Source of the DNA: Diprion similis
Lineage: Eukaryota > Arthropoda > Insecta > Hymenoptera > Diprionidae
Assembly: GCF_021155765.1 (NCBI RefSeq)
Contig: NC_060107.1
Location: 10,154,501-10,218,500 of the forward strand
Direction: 5' to 3'
DNA: 64,000 nucleotides
Below, in pieces: positions 27,640-38,702 of the stretch (position 1 is the stretch's first letter; each line of letters starts with the position of its first letter). The notes beneath the pieces are model-generated. The model saw only the letters and a list, made by a program, of their open reading frames with translations. It searched no databases and was not told the DNA's origin. Position numbers and translations under genes: made by a program.

Positions 27640-27870
27640 GGTCTAACATTCAGAGGATACAGTCAAAAAATGAAAAGTTCATCTGTATTCCCATAACTGT
27701 TGGTCCTACGCTTTCTTAGACGTCATTTTCGCATCCCCGAGGATCCAATTAGTCTAGGAAGGGTCGTAAAAATTAATTCTAAAACGAAAAGTTCTTGGCT
27801 CTGAGAATGCAGAAAGGAAGGCTATTTTAAACTCTTCCAGATTTTTTCAATACTCTTTTTCGTCTCTTTA
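27640..27870 (-). repeat. Ancient inverted satellite monomer fragment
   Basis: Read on the minus strand, this stretch follows the satellite consensus at low but collinear similarity. From high to low coordinate it shows tagccttcctttctgcattc against tagccttacttttttgctg. It then shows a match to the gaatt..ctagactaattgga..cgtaggaccaacag region, and then ttttttgactgtatcctctg against ttttttggctgtaacttttg. The order of landmarks is preserved over about 230 bp, which chance would not give. It lies some 465 bp outside the array edge and in the opposite orientation. The limits are approximate because divergence is high. Confidence 0.7.
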
Positions 27871-28841
27871 TTTCGCATTTCTATCAAACTTTTCATAGGT
27901 AAACCCCGACAGCCACATTTCTGGTCCAAAACTATTTCTAATAATTGATACGAATCACTATACGAACACCCAGTCCGAAAAGTAACAAAATCGTATGTAA
28001 TTATTCAAAGCATTTACTCACCTTACCACAATTTTGCGTGAGAAATATGACGACGATTGTGACAGAAATAAATCATTTTTATTCAATTATTTCGACTGGG
28101 AATAAATTATAAACATTGTCAGTTTGCAGATAATGCCTTCGGCAGTCAGAAGCTATAGGTATGAATTTGTCAAAAATTATGGGGAGAAATGGCATCATTT
28201 ATGCGACATCTTCGCATTATGTTCAAAAAATTTTTACTAGTCAACAAAATGATGCATTTCAGCGTACGTGGATATAGTGAAAGTTGTTTTCTGACAACGA
28301 ATTGGACAGTAAAATAAAATTTTAACAAACTATACAAAATTTCACTGTAGTTTCAGCACTTCGCAATTTTACTTCTAACAATAAAAATAATACAATCTCA
28401 AAAGTTTCGCATCTACTGTAATATTACATTAAACGTCATCGCATGAATTAACATCATATAATCACACACATATTGAAATATAGCCTTATTCTAAAGAAAA
28501 CTACTCAATACTGACAGGTTGGTGAATACACACCGTAGGCTTAACCGCCTTGCATGGTCAGAAGAAGTTTAATTTTGTTTAGTAATGCAACACGTGTAAA
28601 TTGCAACACAAAAATATTATTATAATACACATGATTCGTAAGAAATAAATAATATATTGATAAATGAGAAATAAATGCACTCATGTAACGCCGAGTTTCG
28701 TAAAGAGATATATACGTAGAAGAACACGTAGAGAGAAAAAAATGGCGAGTTATATGATGAATGATTAAATGCTATAAACTTTGTGCGCAGTATAGCAAAA
28801 TACACATATTAGGGAGCAAAAAGATATTAGGAATTGAAAAC
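27871..28841. other. AT-rich 3' flank of Ldh
   Basis: About 970 bp of AT-rich sequence lies downstream of the Ldh stop codon (minus strand). It probably includes the Ldh 3' UTR. I did not find a poly(A) signal close to the stop that I would trust. The small open frames here carry no recognisable motif. Nothing else is supported. Confidence 0.4.
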
Positions 28842-30869
28842 TTAGAACTTGAGATCGGATTGAACCTCGTGCATCTTCCGTGCGGAATTTTGCAAAAGTT
28901 CTCGCTCCGTGTCCGTAAGCTGCTGCAGGACGACTCCGGATACTCCGTTCTCGCCAAGGATGCAAGGAAGGGACAGGAAGACGTCCTCGGTGATGCCGTG
29001 GATTCCCTGAAAAAAAGAATATAAGACGGTAAGTTTTGCGAAATCGGATCGCACCACAAGAACCATTCGTAAATTCTCGATGATAATGACTCACGTTTAC
29101 GAGAGTTGAAACCGCGTGGACGGAGCTCATATTGCGCAGAATCGACTGCGCCAGATTTGAAATGCTCAGACCAATCGCCCAGGAAGTGTACCCCTTCAGC
29201 TTGATCACCTCGTACGCACTGCTAACCACCTGCTGGTGGATTTCGCCCCAGTTCTCTGGGTCCTGAGCGGTACCAACTTTCTCGTTCAGATCGCGAAGAC
29301 GCACTCCGGCGATGTTTACCCCTGACCATACGGGAACTGCGCAGAAAAATGTACTCTTTAATACATAACTATTGCAAAACATTAATTGCCGTTAAATAAA
29401 AATATATATCCATAGATACGTATTAACAAATTCATATTAGGGCTAAAAATTTAGACGTTAATCCGACCTTTCTGATCGCGTATATATAATATTTTCGTTC
29501 AAATATTTACCAAAACGGTACCACCGTCGGTAATTTTTATTGAAGTCCCTGTATCTAATTTTGGGCACATCGACTAGTCTTTTACAGAGGCCTGAATACT
29601 TGGAAGGAAAAAGTGTGCTCGAAGTGAAACCAATATGGCGGCCAGAGTCAGCTAGCTTATCAGCCCATGACTAATATCCTTTCACACTCTTTTCATTATT
29701 CCACAGTACATACACTCGGAGTTTTTACGATATGTCCATGCATGCGTTGAGCAATAATGACAATAATGAATTGACCTACTTTAGATGCCATATTGGCTAG
29801 AATTTGGTCAAACCTAGTAACATGTGTCTGGTTTAAAAATATCCAGACTTGTGCACGAGATTTGATTTGAGATTATGGACTTGAAAATTGCCACGTACCA
29901 CTTGTATCACCATGTTCTCCGATAACCCATCCGTGGCAGGATGTTGGAGCGATCTCGAGCCTCTGGGAGAGGAGGAAACGGAAGCGAGCTGAGTCGAGGT
30001 TCGTGCCGCTTCCGATGACGCGGTTCTTGGGCAGTCCCGATAGTTTCCAAGCGACGTAAGTCAGGATGTCGACCGGATTAGAAACGATCAGGAGAGTTGT
30101 TTCCGGGCTGTACTTCACAAGCTGAGGAATTATGCCTTTGAATATGTCTGTGTTTCTTTGGACCAGGTTCAGCCGCGTCTCTCCTTCACGCTGACGGGCT
30201 CCTGCGGTCACGATGCATATCGTCGAATTCGCCGTCGCCGCATAGTCCGTGCTCGCGTTGATCCTTGCATTTTTTAGGAATGCACTGCCGTGTTGAAGAT
30301 CCATCATCTCGCCCTTAAGCTTGTCGGCCATCACGTCGATCAGCACCACATCGCTCGACACGTTCTGTGAAAGAGAAAAAAAAACGGCGATTATAGACGC
30401 TTTTTCGAAGAACGATATTTATATACGCTAACCGTAAATAATGACAAATAGGGACATGCTAACAAAAAAAAAAAAAGATAAAAACGGGGGATTCCTAAGA
30501 TGTTAAGAAGAAAGACCGGTTTGTTCGACGAAATAATTTTTTTTTAAATGATTTATTAACAATACTTTTTCAAAGTGTTTCACTGTGGGTTGAATTATTT
30601 TTAATCAATAAATTGTTTGATCTGACGTCGAATTATTCAAAATTAAATTCAGAGAATCATTCGAGATTTTAAAACGAGTGTTTGCCTTACCATATGCGGT
30701 GTCACTCTGACGGTAAAGGTATAAGACTGCGATATGTACTCACGTTTGTCAGGATGCTGAAGGCGCAGGCCATGCCGACCTGACCTACACCAACGATGGT
30801 GATTTTGTTTTTTCCCCCCGAGACAGGCTCGACGACCGTTTTCAGCAGCCTTTCCTTGATCGAAGTCAT
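28842..30869 (-). CDS. Ldh: L-lactate dehydrogenase, canonical (four coding exons, 332 aa)
   Basis: Converts pyruvate and NADH to lactate and NAD+ in the cytosol. Coding exons, 5' to 3' on the minus strand: 30869-30744, 30364-29899, 29336-29095, 29006-28842. All junctions are GT-AG, with phases 0, 1 and 0, and the spliced length of 999 nt gives 332 residues, the usual insect LDH length. The NAD-binding motif VGVGQVG has its three glycines at 27, 29 and 32. Asp52 binds the NAD ribose. The substrate loop [11 protein letters not shown] carries Gln100 and Arg106. Asn138 lies in SNPVD, Asp166 and Arg169 in LDSARF, and the catalytic His193 in GEHGD. Every catalytic residue is present. The ATG at 30869 follows an acceptor (ttcag) four bases upstream, which implies a separate 5' non-coding exon. 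A copia-type element sits in the presumed first intron. It is the functional member of a three-gene tandem family. Confidence 0.95.
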
Positions 30870-31239
30870 TATTCTGAAAGTGAAATAAATATTGTTATCG
30901 CTTTTACTCAACATAGCAGATTCATAACTAGGACTTCATCTCACGTTCGATTGTAATTGTCATTTCTGATTATCTACGCCGCTGGCCGTATACATGTGAT
31001 TATTGATGACTATAACATTTTTATAACAATGTTATATTAGTTTACCGATTTCGATATAACACATAAATTAATCCGACATTGATGTGTAAGCTGTATACTT
31101 CACAATTGCCAATAAGCAAGATAAAATTATTCTGCTTAATTTTCTATCAATCTTGAAATACTTGTCATACAATTTATGTTCAAGGATGGTCTGGAATAAT
31201 ATCGAATTGTCTTTGAGATATTAGAAAATAATATAACTA

Positions 31240-31462
31240 TATTAGTATATGCGAAGCAAACCATGCGACAAGACTCTATGTACATTGTATATGTGTATAC
31301 ACCTGTCGCTAAACCTTTTCTTTTGTATATGATCCCGTTTCAGTTTATACTCGCCTCTCGACGTGAGAAGTCACAGATATATATGTAGTGTACCCTCGAA
31401 TAAAGCCGATTTTGTAATTCCTCATATAAAACTTCCTGCCTCGACATTTATTAACCCCAACA
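31240..31462 (+). repeat. 5' LTR of the copia-type element
   Basis: About 223 bp ending in ccccaaca, directly before the primer binding site. It contains TATA-like runs (tatatatgtag, near 31380) and an AATAAAG signal near 31400, as expected for the promoter and poly(A) signal of an LTR. The left end is placed by the matching aacta duplications. Confidence 0.7.
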
Positions 31463-31476
31463 GGTTATGGGCCCAG
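31463..31476 (+). promoter_or_regulatory. Primer binding site (initiator tRNA-Met half molecule type)
   Basis: The sequence ggttatgggcccag directly abuts the LTR end. It is the kind of site found in Drosophila copia, where an internal fragment of initiator tRNA-Met primes minus-strand synthesis. This places the element near copia itself. The sequence is seen; the tRNA assignment comes from family knowledge. Confidence 0.75.
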
Positions 31477-31594
31477 GCTCGAGTGCAGGAAATCTTTGTC
31501 GCGAATTCATTTTGTTGTTTAAAACCGCGAGTGAAAAACCCGTCGGATTATGAAGTGGACAGGACGTGAGGAACGTTCTCGAAACCAATCGAAC

Positions 31595-33148
31595 ATGGCC
31601 GGACTCGCGCGTATCGAACCGCTAAACGCGGAGAATTACGATACCTGGAAATTACAGATGCGTGCGATATTGATTGAAAATGATTTGTGGGGATACGTAA
31701 ATGGAACTAAGATGCGCCCGCCAATGACCCCCACAAATGCAACAGCGATGGTGGAATGGGAAACTAACGATGCAAAAGCATCTGCAGACATCACGCTCGC
31801 GATGAGTCCGTCCGAATTGGGACAAACAAAAGATGGTAACACGTCGAGGGAAATATGGCTAAAGCTGAAAGGGACATACCAGTCAAAAGGGCCAGCGAGG
31901 AAGGCCACGCTATTGAAAAAAGTCGCGTTATCGCGAATGAGAGAAGGTGACAAAGTTCGAGATCATTTAAACGAGTTCTTCGATGCGATCAGTAAATTGA
32001 AAGAAATTGGAGTGGAAATAGGCAACGATTTACTCGCCATCTTGCTACTATACAGTTTGCCGGAATCGTACGACACATTCCCTTGCGCATTAGAAACGCA
32101 AGATGAGATCCCGGAGCCAAGCAAATTGCGAGTGAAAATATTAGAAGAATACGAGTCGCGGAAGGCCAAAGAGGATCGAGCGGAACACGACGTTATGTAC
32201 GCGAAACGGTCTCGTGATCAAAATAATCACAAACATCGCGAACAGACTCAGAAAGAAGGTCGTGAGGTCCTTGATGGCCGATACAAAAGAAATGAGCAGA
32301 GAAGCCAAACAGAGTGTTACAGGTGTGGGAGACACGGACATATTGCGAAATACTGCATAATCAAATATCCGATGACCGCGCAGCAAAGTGCGCGACAGGT
32401 AGAAGAAGAAGATGATAACGTATCAATAAAGTCGTACTCCAACCAATATCAAGCGTTGAACGTCACGGAAACGGTGATGTCAAGTCTAGAACAAGACGAG
32501 AAGAGCAACTGGTGCCTGGATAGTGGATGTACGGCGCATATGAGCGCGGATAAAAATCTCCTCGAAAATATGTCGCGAGTGAATAAAACACTGAACTTAG
32601 CGAACAGTGAATCGACGAAGATAAGCGGCGCTGGAGACGTTAAACTATCAGTTATCGTACAAAGTCGCGAAAAGACACTGAACGTCGAAAATGTACTATA
32701 CGTGTCGGACTTGAGAACGAACTTACTATCGGTGTCAAAAATAACTGATAAGGGTTACGAAGTGATATTCCGTCGAAACGAAGCGGTAGTGATGGACAAA
32801 GACAAGGGTGTAGTGGTTCGCGCGGGAAGAGTGGGGAATCTCTATTATGTTAAGAAGTGCGTAGACTCAGTGAATGTGGTCGAAACAAATACCGAACCAC
32901 AAAATGAAATCGACAAATGGCATTGCCGTATGGGTCATTTAAATGAGAGAGACCTAAAAGCAATGGCGAAGAGCGATGTAGTTTACGGCTTAGAGGCAAA
33001 ATCGGACGCGAAATTATCAACGTGTGAAGTGCGTATACGTGAAAAACAAACCCGCGATAGTTTTCCAAAAGGTGAAGAGCAACGCACACGTGAGTTACTC
33101 GAAATCGTACACAGTGACGTATGTGGTCCAATGAGATTCCTCATATAA
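31595..33148 (+). pseudogene. Copia-type Gag-Pol, truncated in the integrase
   Basis: The frame stays open for 517 residues from the ATG at 31595. An upstream in-frame ATG at 31550 would add 15 residues, but the gag similarity begins just after 31595 (LNAENYDTWK, the usual N-terminal motif of copia Gag). In order: Gag domain, about 1-200; CCHC zinc knuckle CYRCGRHGHIAKYC at 241-254; aspartic protease with Asp-Ser-Gly at 309-311; pre-integrase zinc region with its two histidines in WHCRMGH near 443-448; and the beginning of the integrase core (HSDVCGP). It then runs into the 3' LTR remnant, which supplies the stop. The second zinc-binding cysteine after the histidines appears to be arginine (CEVR). 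Reverse transcriptase and RNase H are absent, so the polyprotein is broken, although Gag and protease could still be translated. Confidence 0.88.
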
Positions 33149-33186
33149 AACTTCCTGCCTCGACATTTATTAACCCCAACAAACTA

Positions 33187-33660
33187 TGCAAGTCTTATGA
33201 CATAAAAGTTTCTAATGTGAAATGGTTCCTACTAAGTTCATTAAAATGAATACCGAACAGCAATTAGAACAGTTAACAGGAATTGAAAAGAAAGACGAAA
33301 CGCGCAACTTGTAAATTGAGAAACCCAATGACCCGGAGACCTAAAACTCTAAAATTATATTTCCGTCCACCTTTCAGTTTTCTTCCATTTGTAACTATTA
33401 GAAAATAGGGCAGAAACGTTCCTGTTTTGAACGGTCGATAAGATAACACTCACAACGTTTGTATTAAGCCTTGTATGTACAATTCCTCGTTGATGAACGG
33501 TAATTCGAAGCTGTGTTCTCGCTGTCAAAATTGATCCAAACGACTGATGCTTTTTGTACTTCTTTACAATATGGGAACTGACGAAATAGATACCAGAAAT
33601 ACAATCGAGTCGGGTTAGTTATTAATAGTTAGGGACTAAACTGATTCCAGATAAAAGGAA
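33187..33660. other. AT-rich intronic sequence, nothing recognised
   Basis: Sequence directly after the copia target duplication. Only short random frames are present. Confidence 0.4.
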
Positions 33661-34000
33661 GGAATCTGTCCAGATTAAAGTGTCGCAATCAATTTTTGCC
33701 CGTGAATGCTGCGAGAGCACCTGATCTTTGGTGTCTCTGCACCAGTTACTCTTATGCCTGTTTCCCGAATTCAGGGTGCGATCAAGTCTTCCCGGATTCC
33801 CCCTGCCTCAGCTGTCATCGCGCAGGCCTGGCTTTGACCTCCTAACGCACTTGGCGTCCTTCGGCGGATTTGACTCTTTTGACATTGCCGAACGCCTAGA
33901 GGTCGAATTACCCGGACTGTATGGATAATGGTATGACGTCAAGGTCGTAACCCGCTCACGCATGTTAAGTTTATATACTGACGAGTCCAATAAAGAAAGT
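33661..34000 (+). repeat. Possible solo LTR or other retroelement remnant
   Basis: This GC-richer block stands out from the AT-rich intron. It ends with a TATA-like run (gtttatatactg) followed by an AATAAAG signal near 33990, the arrangement expected in an LTR. I could not find target duplications or an adjacent primer binding site, and the limits are guesses. A decayed regulatory or coding piece is equally possible. Confidence 0.25.
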
Positions 34001-35626
34001 TGGAGTGTTTTTTTATATCTGTACAGTAACGCGTGCAGAGAATCTCTTATATCATTTTCTCCATCCCATATAACCAGTACCGCACTCTCTTCATTTCTGG
34101 GATACAAATTCAGTTTTTATTTTATACGATCCAAGTGATCCAAGTGTTTTTGCTCGATTCATTCAGCAACGTGTGCACTTATTCTTATGGCATATACTAT
34201 TTTTTCACAACGAAATAACGAAAAGATTATCAGCGAAAATTCAATCTGCGGATGAGAGTAGATGCAGCCAAACATTGATCTATATGCACTGTAAACAGTG
34301 GTTTGTTTTTTTTTTTAACTGTAAAATTTCTTTTCCTAATCCTCGCTTGGACAGAAAATTTTCAAACTAATTGATAAATATACGACCAGTCCTACGCCTT
34401 TGCAGTACATAGCTGCATAGAATTTCATCTGATGATTGTAATTTTCGACAAATTGATTGCGTCTACAATTGTTGCATCAGCGATTATAAATCTATCTGAG
34501 AAAGTTCACTTTCTAATTCATAATTATAGAGAACATTAAGATTTCATGCCAAAGATTCTTGGCTGATTATGTATATGAACATAATATAAACACATCTCTT
34601 TACTAATCACAACTTATAGTATCCATATCACTACGAGCGATAAGTAAGAGGTTGTGCCAAAAGTCACCTTGGCTCGAAGAGTAGTTGGAAAAAGTTAACG
34701 AAGCAGTGCGGTTGTGATATATCTTTAAGTTTGTATTTGTGATACAAGGAACAGGACAATTTGCTTATTATTCCCTCGGTACTTTGAATCTTCAAGGAGT
34801 TATCTATTTTCGAAATCATCATGTCGGGTAATAAAAGACCATAAACCGGGCCTTATCAATAAATATAACAGTGATAATAGAAGTAAGCTTATACTGCAGA
34901 GAATGCGAGCATTACAGAAATAGGAAGATAAATATTTTCCTATTCAGATGGAATCGTAATTCTGACCGTCTCGTAGTTTCCTTTTTTAACCGCAGATAAG
35001 GTGCAACGACCTCTGGCAAGCTACAACAGATGGTACAAGGCATCTTGGCGCTATTTAATCAGAACACTACAGCTGAACGTAAATATAGCCCGATAAATAA
35101 GTGCGAGTGAATATTTTTAGATTTCTCCTCGTTAGAAAAGGGCTTGAACATCGGCTGGTAAGATAGAACCTGGCACACGAGGGTGGAAAACTTGACGCCC
35201 CGCCCACAGATGTCAGTGCAAGTACTGATTTCATACAAGTGTGTATACTGTTTTATACACAAAAATGCCGGTGAACAAGCATTGTTATAAATTTTTTCAC
35301 ACGAACAATGAGATCTAAGAAAATTGACAACAGTCTCTTTTCACCACTTCTACGTCACTCTAGCGAACTTGGAATACACGTGCCATTTGAGCCTAACGCG
35401 ATTTTATTTAACAGATTAACGTTAATTAATAATTACGTCGTTTCAAAAGCTCGATATAAATTCAATGTGTAGTACCTGAAACCGCCGTAAATACACGTGT
35501 AGCTCTTACGTTAGGTTCTGCTTAACGTCAGACACACGTTCATGACAGGCGGTAGACAGGTGCGAATGACTATAAAAAACTATTACTAACGACGAAGTCT
35601 GATTGATCGAAAAAAAGAGTACTTAC
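34001..35626. other. AT-rich intronic sequence, nothing recognised
   Basis: The remaining upstream part of the presumed Ldh intron. Short open frames at about 34033-34370 and 35059-35262 have no motif and low-complexity composition. I see no RNA gene. Confidence 0.4.
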
Positions 35627-35627
35627 G

Positions 35628-35750
35628 ATGGGACGAATAAACTTGTTCAGCAGGAGACAATAAACCCAGTGTGAACCTTGTAACAGAGTAGTAACTCGAA
35701 GCCGGTATCGTAGACCACCTTGACTGTTTGACAACTCGCAGGATTATGTT
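35628..35750 (-). other. Candidate 5' non-coding exon of Ldh
   Basis: Bounded at its 3' end by a good donor (GTAAGT at 35626-35621, minus) and at its 5' end by the distance from the TATA box, which puts the start site near 35750. It contains no ATG that opens a long frame. A TCAAGGTGG motif on the minus strand (35715-35723) resembles an oestrogen-related-receptor half site. The exact start is not visible. Confidence 0.45.
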
Positions 35751-35758
35751 TCCCAAGG

Positions 35759-35781
35759 TGACCTTACCTCCTTCTTTTATA
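35759..35781 (-). promoter_or_regulatory. TATA box and ERR-like half site, candidate Ldh core promoter
   Basis: On the minus strand TATAAAAG occupies 35781-35774, followed by GTAAGGTCA at 35767-35759. The latter matches eight of nine positions of the TNAAGGTCA element bound by the oestrogen-related receptor. ERR is the established activator of Ldh and other glycolytic genes in Drosophila. Box, half site, leader exon and gene all point the same way. The sites are seen; their use is inferred. Confidence 0.5.
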
Positions 35782-36600
35782 CAGTTCTATTTCCACTTCC
35801 TCGACCCGTCGAACCCCCACCCCGCCCGCTCGTCACGGGAATTCGGAATATCAAAATTCTAAAATCACCCGCTGAATTGACCAGTTGTCAAGACCATCGC
35901 AGAATCACGATTAAACATGAATATAAATACACCAACTTGACTCCAGCGGTTCGTTGGTCGCTAACGGCGCGAGTGCTCAACGACACGTACGATTTGAAAT
36001 TCTCCGAACCTTTTCACTGCGCATGCGCGGCACGAGGCGATGTATGAACCATCGAATGCGCCGGCTATTCCCATCGGTCGTCCTCCTCGAAATTCTTAAC
36101 GTTCTATGGCTCCTTAGACCATGCAGGGTGTAAGTATGGTCCCGACGGCTGACCCAATGGTGTTGTGCCTTTGGACAGTGTGCCGGTTGAATTTAGGCTC
36201 GTTTCATTCACAGGGTTCCCACTGTGTTCATTACAAAGCGGAACGAGATCTGGCCAATTCATGAAAGTCCAGCCAAAACTGGTTACAATGGGTACAAAAG
36301 ATCCGCTAGGCTCGTGGGAACTGAGATACTGCCAGTCTCGACTTATCGTTCAATTTTAAAGGGAATGCGTCAGAATCGGACTGTCAGCATGAGACGTTAT
36401 GTACATTTGATATTGATTTGTCTAAGGAGATGTGTTGGCCAAGAGTTGGTCGAACTTTTATTCAGGTTTCCTGACCTGGGGTAAAGTTGACGGCTTTTGA
36501 CATACAACGTCTGTTGGTGGTAAACCAATCAATCCTGTGTTCCAAATTGATAAACTAATGAGTAACTGGCTTATGGTTGTCTGAAAATCCCGGTCTCTTG
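35782..36600. other. GC-richer region upstream of the candidate Ldh promoter
   Basis: Less AT-rich than its surroundings, with CpG-containing words and an NRF-1-type palindrome (separate entry). It could be the shared upstream region of Ldh and an undetected divergent transcript on the plus strand. No convincing coding frame begins here. Confidence 0.35.
36018..36029. promoter_or_regulatory. Perfect NRF-1 / erect-wing type palindrome
   Basis: TGCGCATGCGCG matches all twelve positions of the NRF-1 consensus YGCGCAYGCGCR. NRF-1 (erect wing in Drosophila) typically binds close to start sites of housekeeping and mitochondrial genes. It lies about 240 bp upstream of the candidate Ldh TATA box. 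Use is inferred. Confidence 0.5.
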
Positions 36601-38702
36601 AATGTTGGGTGTATATGGTAACCGAATGTCTGGTGGTTCACTTTCGCCTGATGAAACGAATGATGGGCGAACGGTAATCAAAATTGTACAACCTAACGCA
36701 ATGTGTTGCGCTATGCGTCATAGGATTTCATCAGTACTTCCCAGTCTGGAATACGTGCGATTCGTCATTCGCGGGATCGCTAAACCGCTATTCATTCTTC
36801 TGTCTCACTTTCTCCACATTCACCCATCTCTATCCCTCTCTGTTCTCCTCTTTCTCTACGCCGCTTACCGAGAGCACGTTGACGTGTTGCTGAGCACGTG
36901 GTGCAATCACTACAGATATTTCAAGTTCACGATGCTTTTTACGTCACACGGAAGGTGAATTGACTGTGGTTGCTATTAGTAGTTTCAAGGGAGATAGCGG
37001 ATTGCAGTATTTATTCTAATTCTGAGAAAACCTAGTTTGAATAGTATCACTTTTAAATTGCATGTACATTCAACTCTCCACACTCTAATATGCTATCATT
37101 TATCCGCAAGCACGTGCAGTGACCATACATATATAATTTACTGATTAAAACGGGAAATTCAATGCAATGAGACTTGACGGAAGAAAAAAAGTCTGTACAA
37201 TGAGATAAGCAGATAATGTTGGAGTGTTATACGCGGGAATCCCAGATATTATTGCAATTAAGTTGGAAAATACCTTTCAGAGCAAATCCAGTCTAATTTT
37301 TCCGGATTCATAATTTACATCGGACATCCTTGAAATTCAATGAAATTCATTAATTCTTTATTGCTGTTTTTGCGGTAACGGGATTGCTTTCTTTGAACAG
37401 ATTATTTACATTGGATCTTCCACCCTAAATTATACTTGAAAGTATAGCAATTAGTTATCAAGTATTAGAAGAGCTTGTTAGATATACCCTCAGATTATGA
37501 GCACAACCCACGTTGTTTCTAAATCAGTTTAAACCAGCTTGAGGTTGGTATCATCCGGTTTCGTTGGTGTTAACATTTGTCCTATGATTTCCAAGTACCA
37601 TTGAAACTCATAAACAAAATTTTAGAGTCCGTATATATGCATAAATACATCTACAGGATATTTAAGAATACTGCCTACATAATTAAAACACGTTGAGCTA
37701 ATTTTAATTTTGTTACTAAGACATTGGCTTGCACTTTAGTTTATAGAAGTTATGCGGATAGGTGTGTATTTGTATAACCACCAAACGTTGGATGCATAAA
37801 ACGATGGTATATTGTAAGTATAAAAATACACTTCGAGTTAAACTGCTTTCCATAAATAAGGCATGATGCAGCGAAGACTCGCGCGTAATGCATTATAATG
37901 CGAAGCTAATAACTCGAAAAAATTGCGCATATAACTATACCTGCACTCTACCTATGCCCGAAGCGAGTAATAGAGCAATTTAATAAATTGTCGAGGGCAG
38001 CAATTAGGACGCCACTAAGTATTACCAACGAGTCTTTGATATCGTAATTACTGTGGGTTAATGCATGCGCATTCGTTAGTGACGGCAAACTCGTCGACTC
38101 CATTCCTGAGTCTCAACGAGGCACCGCCGCTGCAGGAGGTGCTTTCACGAGATCGCGTGATTGTAAGTTACGATGAAACCTCGTTGGAAAACCGTGGCAG
38201 GTGATTTTGGGTCCTTATGCAACAGGGCCAATCCTCCATCCATGAAGGCAAACGACGCGTTTATTGCGTCGTCAATACCCACACCGGAACACGAAGAAGA
38301 AAAACACTCAAAGTAAACACTCATCTCCACCGTATTGGGATGAAAAATGAGTAAAATCTAAAGCAACGACGAAGAAAGAAGCACCAATACTCAAAGTACC
38401 GGCTGCCCTGAGATGAACACAGCTGATAGACATTCCGGCTACAATGTTCTGTTATTATTTTGGAAAAGGTCGATTTTTCAAAAGTATGTAAGGTTCAGAA
38501 GTACTATATGGTTTTGAAAATTCTTCTTTAAACCCCATACTAACGACTTTCAATAAACGCTGTTTGAACACGTTCTTCAAGTACATATTTCAGTTTGAGT
38601 TTCAACGCTATGAAGCTTATAAGATCTCGGATCTGGAAGTTTGTAAGCCAGCCGATTCTTAGCTTGATCATGATTATTTGTGTACTTTTTTTGGCTTACC
38701 CG
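36601..38702. other. Non-coding sequence with a few weak open frames
   Basis: A 118-residue frame (36602-36958, plus) is leucine-, serine- and histidine-rich without a motif. A 61-residue frame (38145-38330, minus) is better composed but has no recognisable family. Neither is supported as a gene. Confidence 0.35.

Larger units (their letters stand above)
31240..33181 (+). mobile_element. Internally deleted Ty1/copia-type LTR retrotransposon
   Basis: Order: target duplication aacta (31235-31239), 5' LTR, primer binding site, gag-protease-start of integrase in one open frame, then only the last 46 bp of a 3' LTR (33136-33181), then aacta again (33182-33186). The 46 bp are identical to 31417-31462. 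Everything from within the integrase through reverse transcriptase, RNase H and most of the 3' LTR is missing. It sits in the presumed first intron of Ldh, antisense to that gene. The 46-bp identity and the clean open frame argue for a recent insertion and deletion. Without reverse transcriptase it cannot be autonomous. The 5' LTR limit rests on the target duplication; it begins TATT rather than the usual TGTT. Confidence 0.85.
30874..35627 (-). other. Presumed first intron of Ldh (4.75 kb)
   Basis: On the minus strand a donor CATC|GTAAGT lies at 35627/35626, and an acceptor TTTCAG lies just before the AATA preceding the Ldh ATG. The donor is about 150 nt downstream of a TATA box in the same orientation. 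Joining the two gives a short leader exon spliced to the first coding exon, which is common for insect housekeeping enzymes. The intron holds the copia-type insertion and otherwise AT-rich sequence in which I see no other gene. The join is inference without a transcript. Confidence 0.5.

Noticed and set aside
28765..29382. 205-codon minus-strand frame and its overlapping neighbours
   Set aside because: It reads LDH exon 3 and then continues through the intron. Splice sites at 29095 and 29006 show the real structure.
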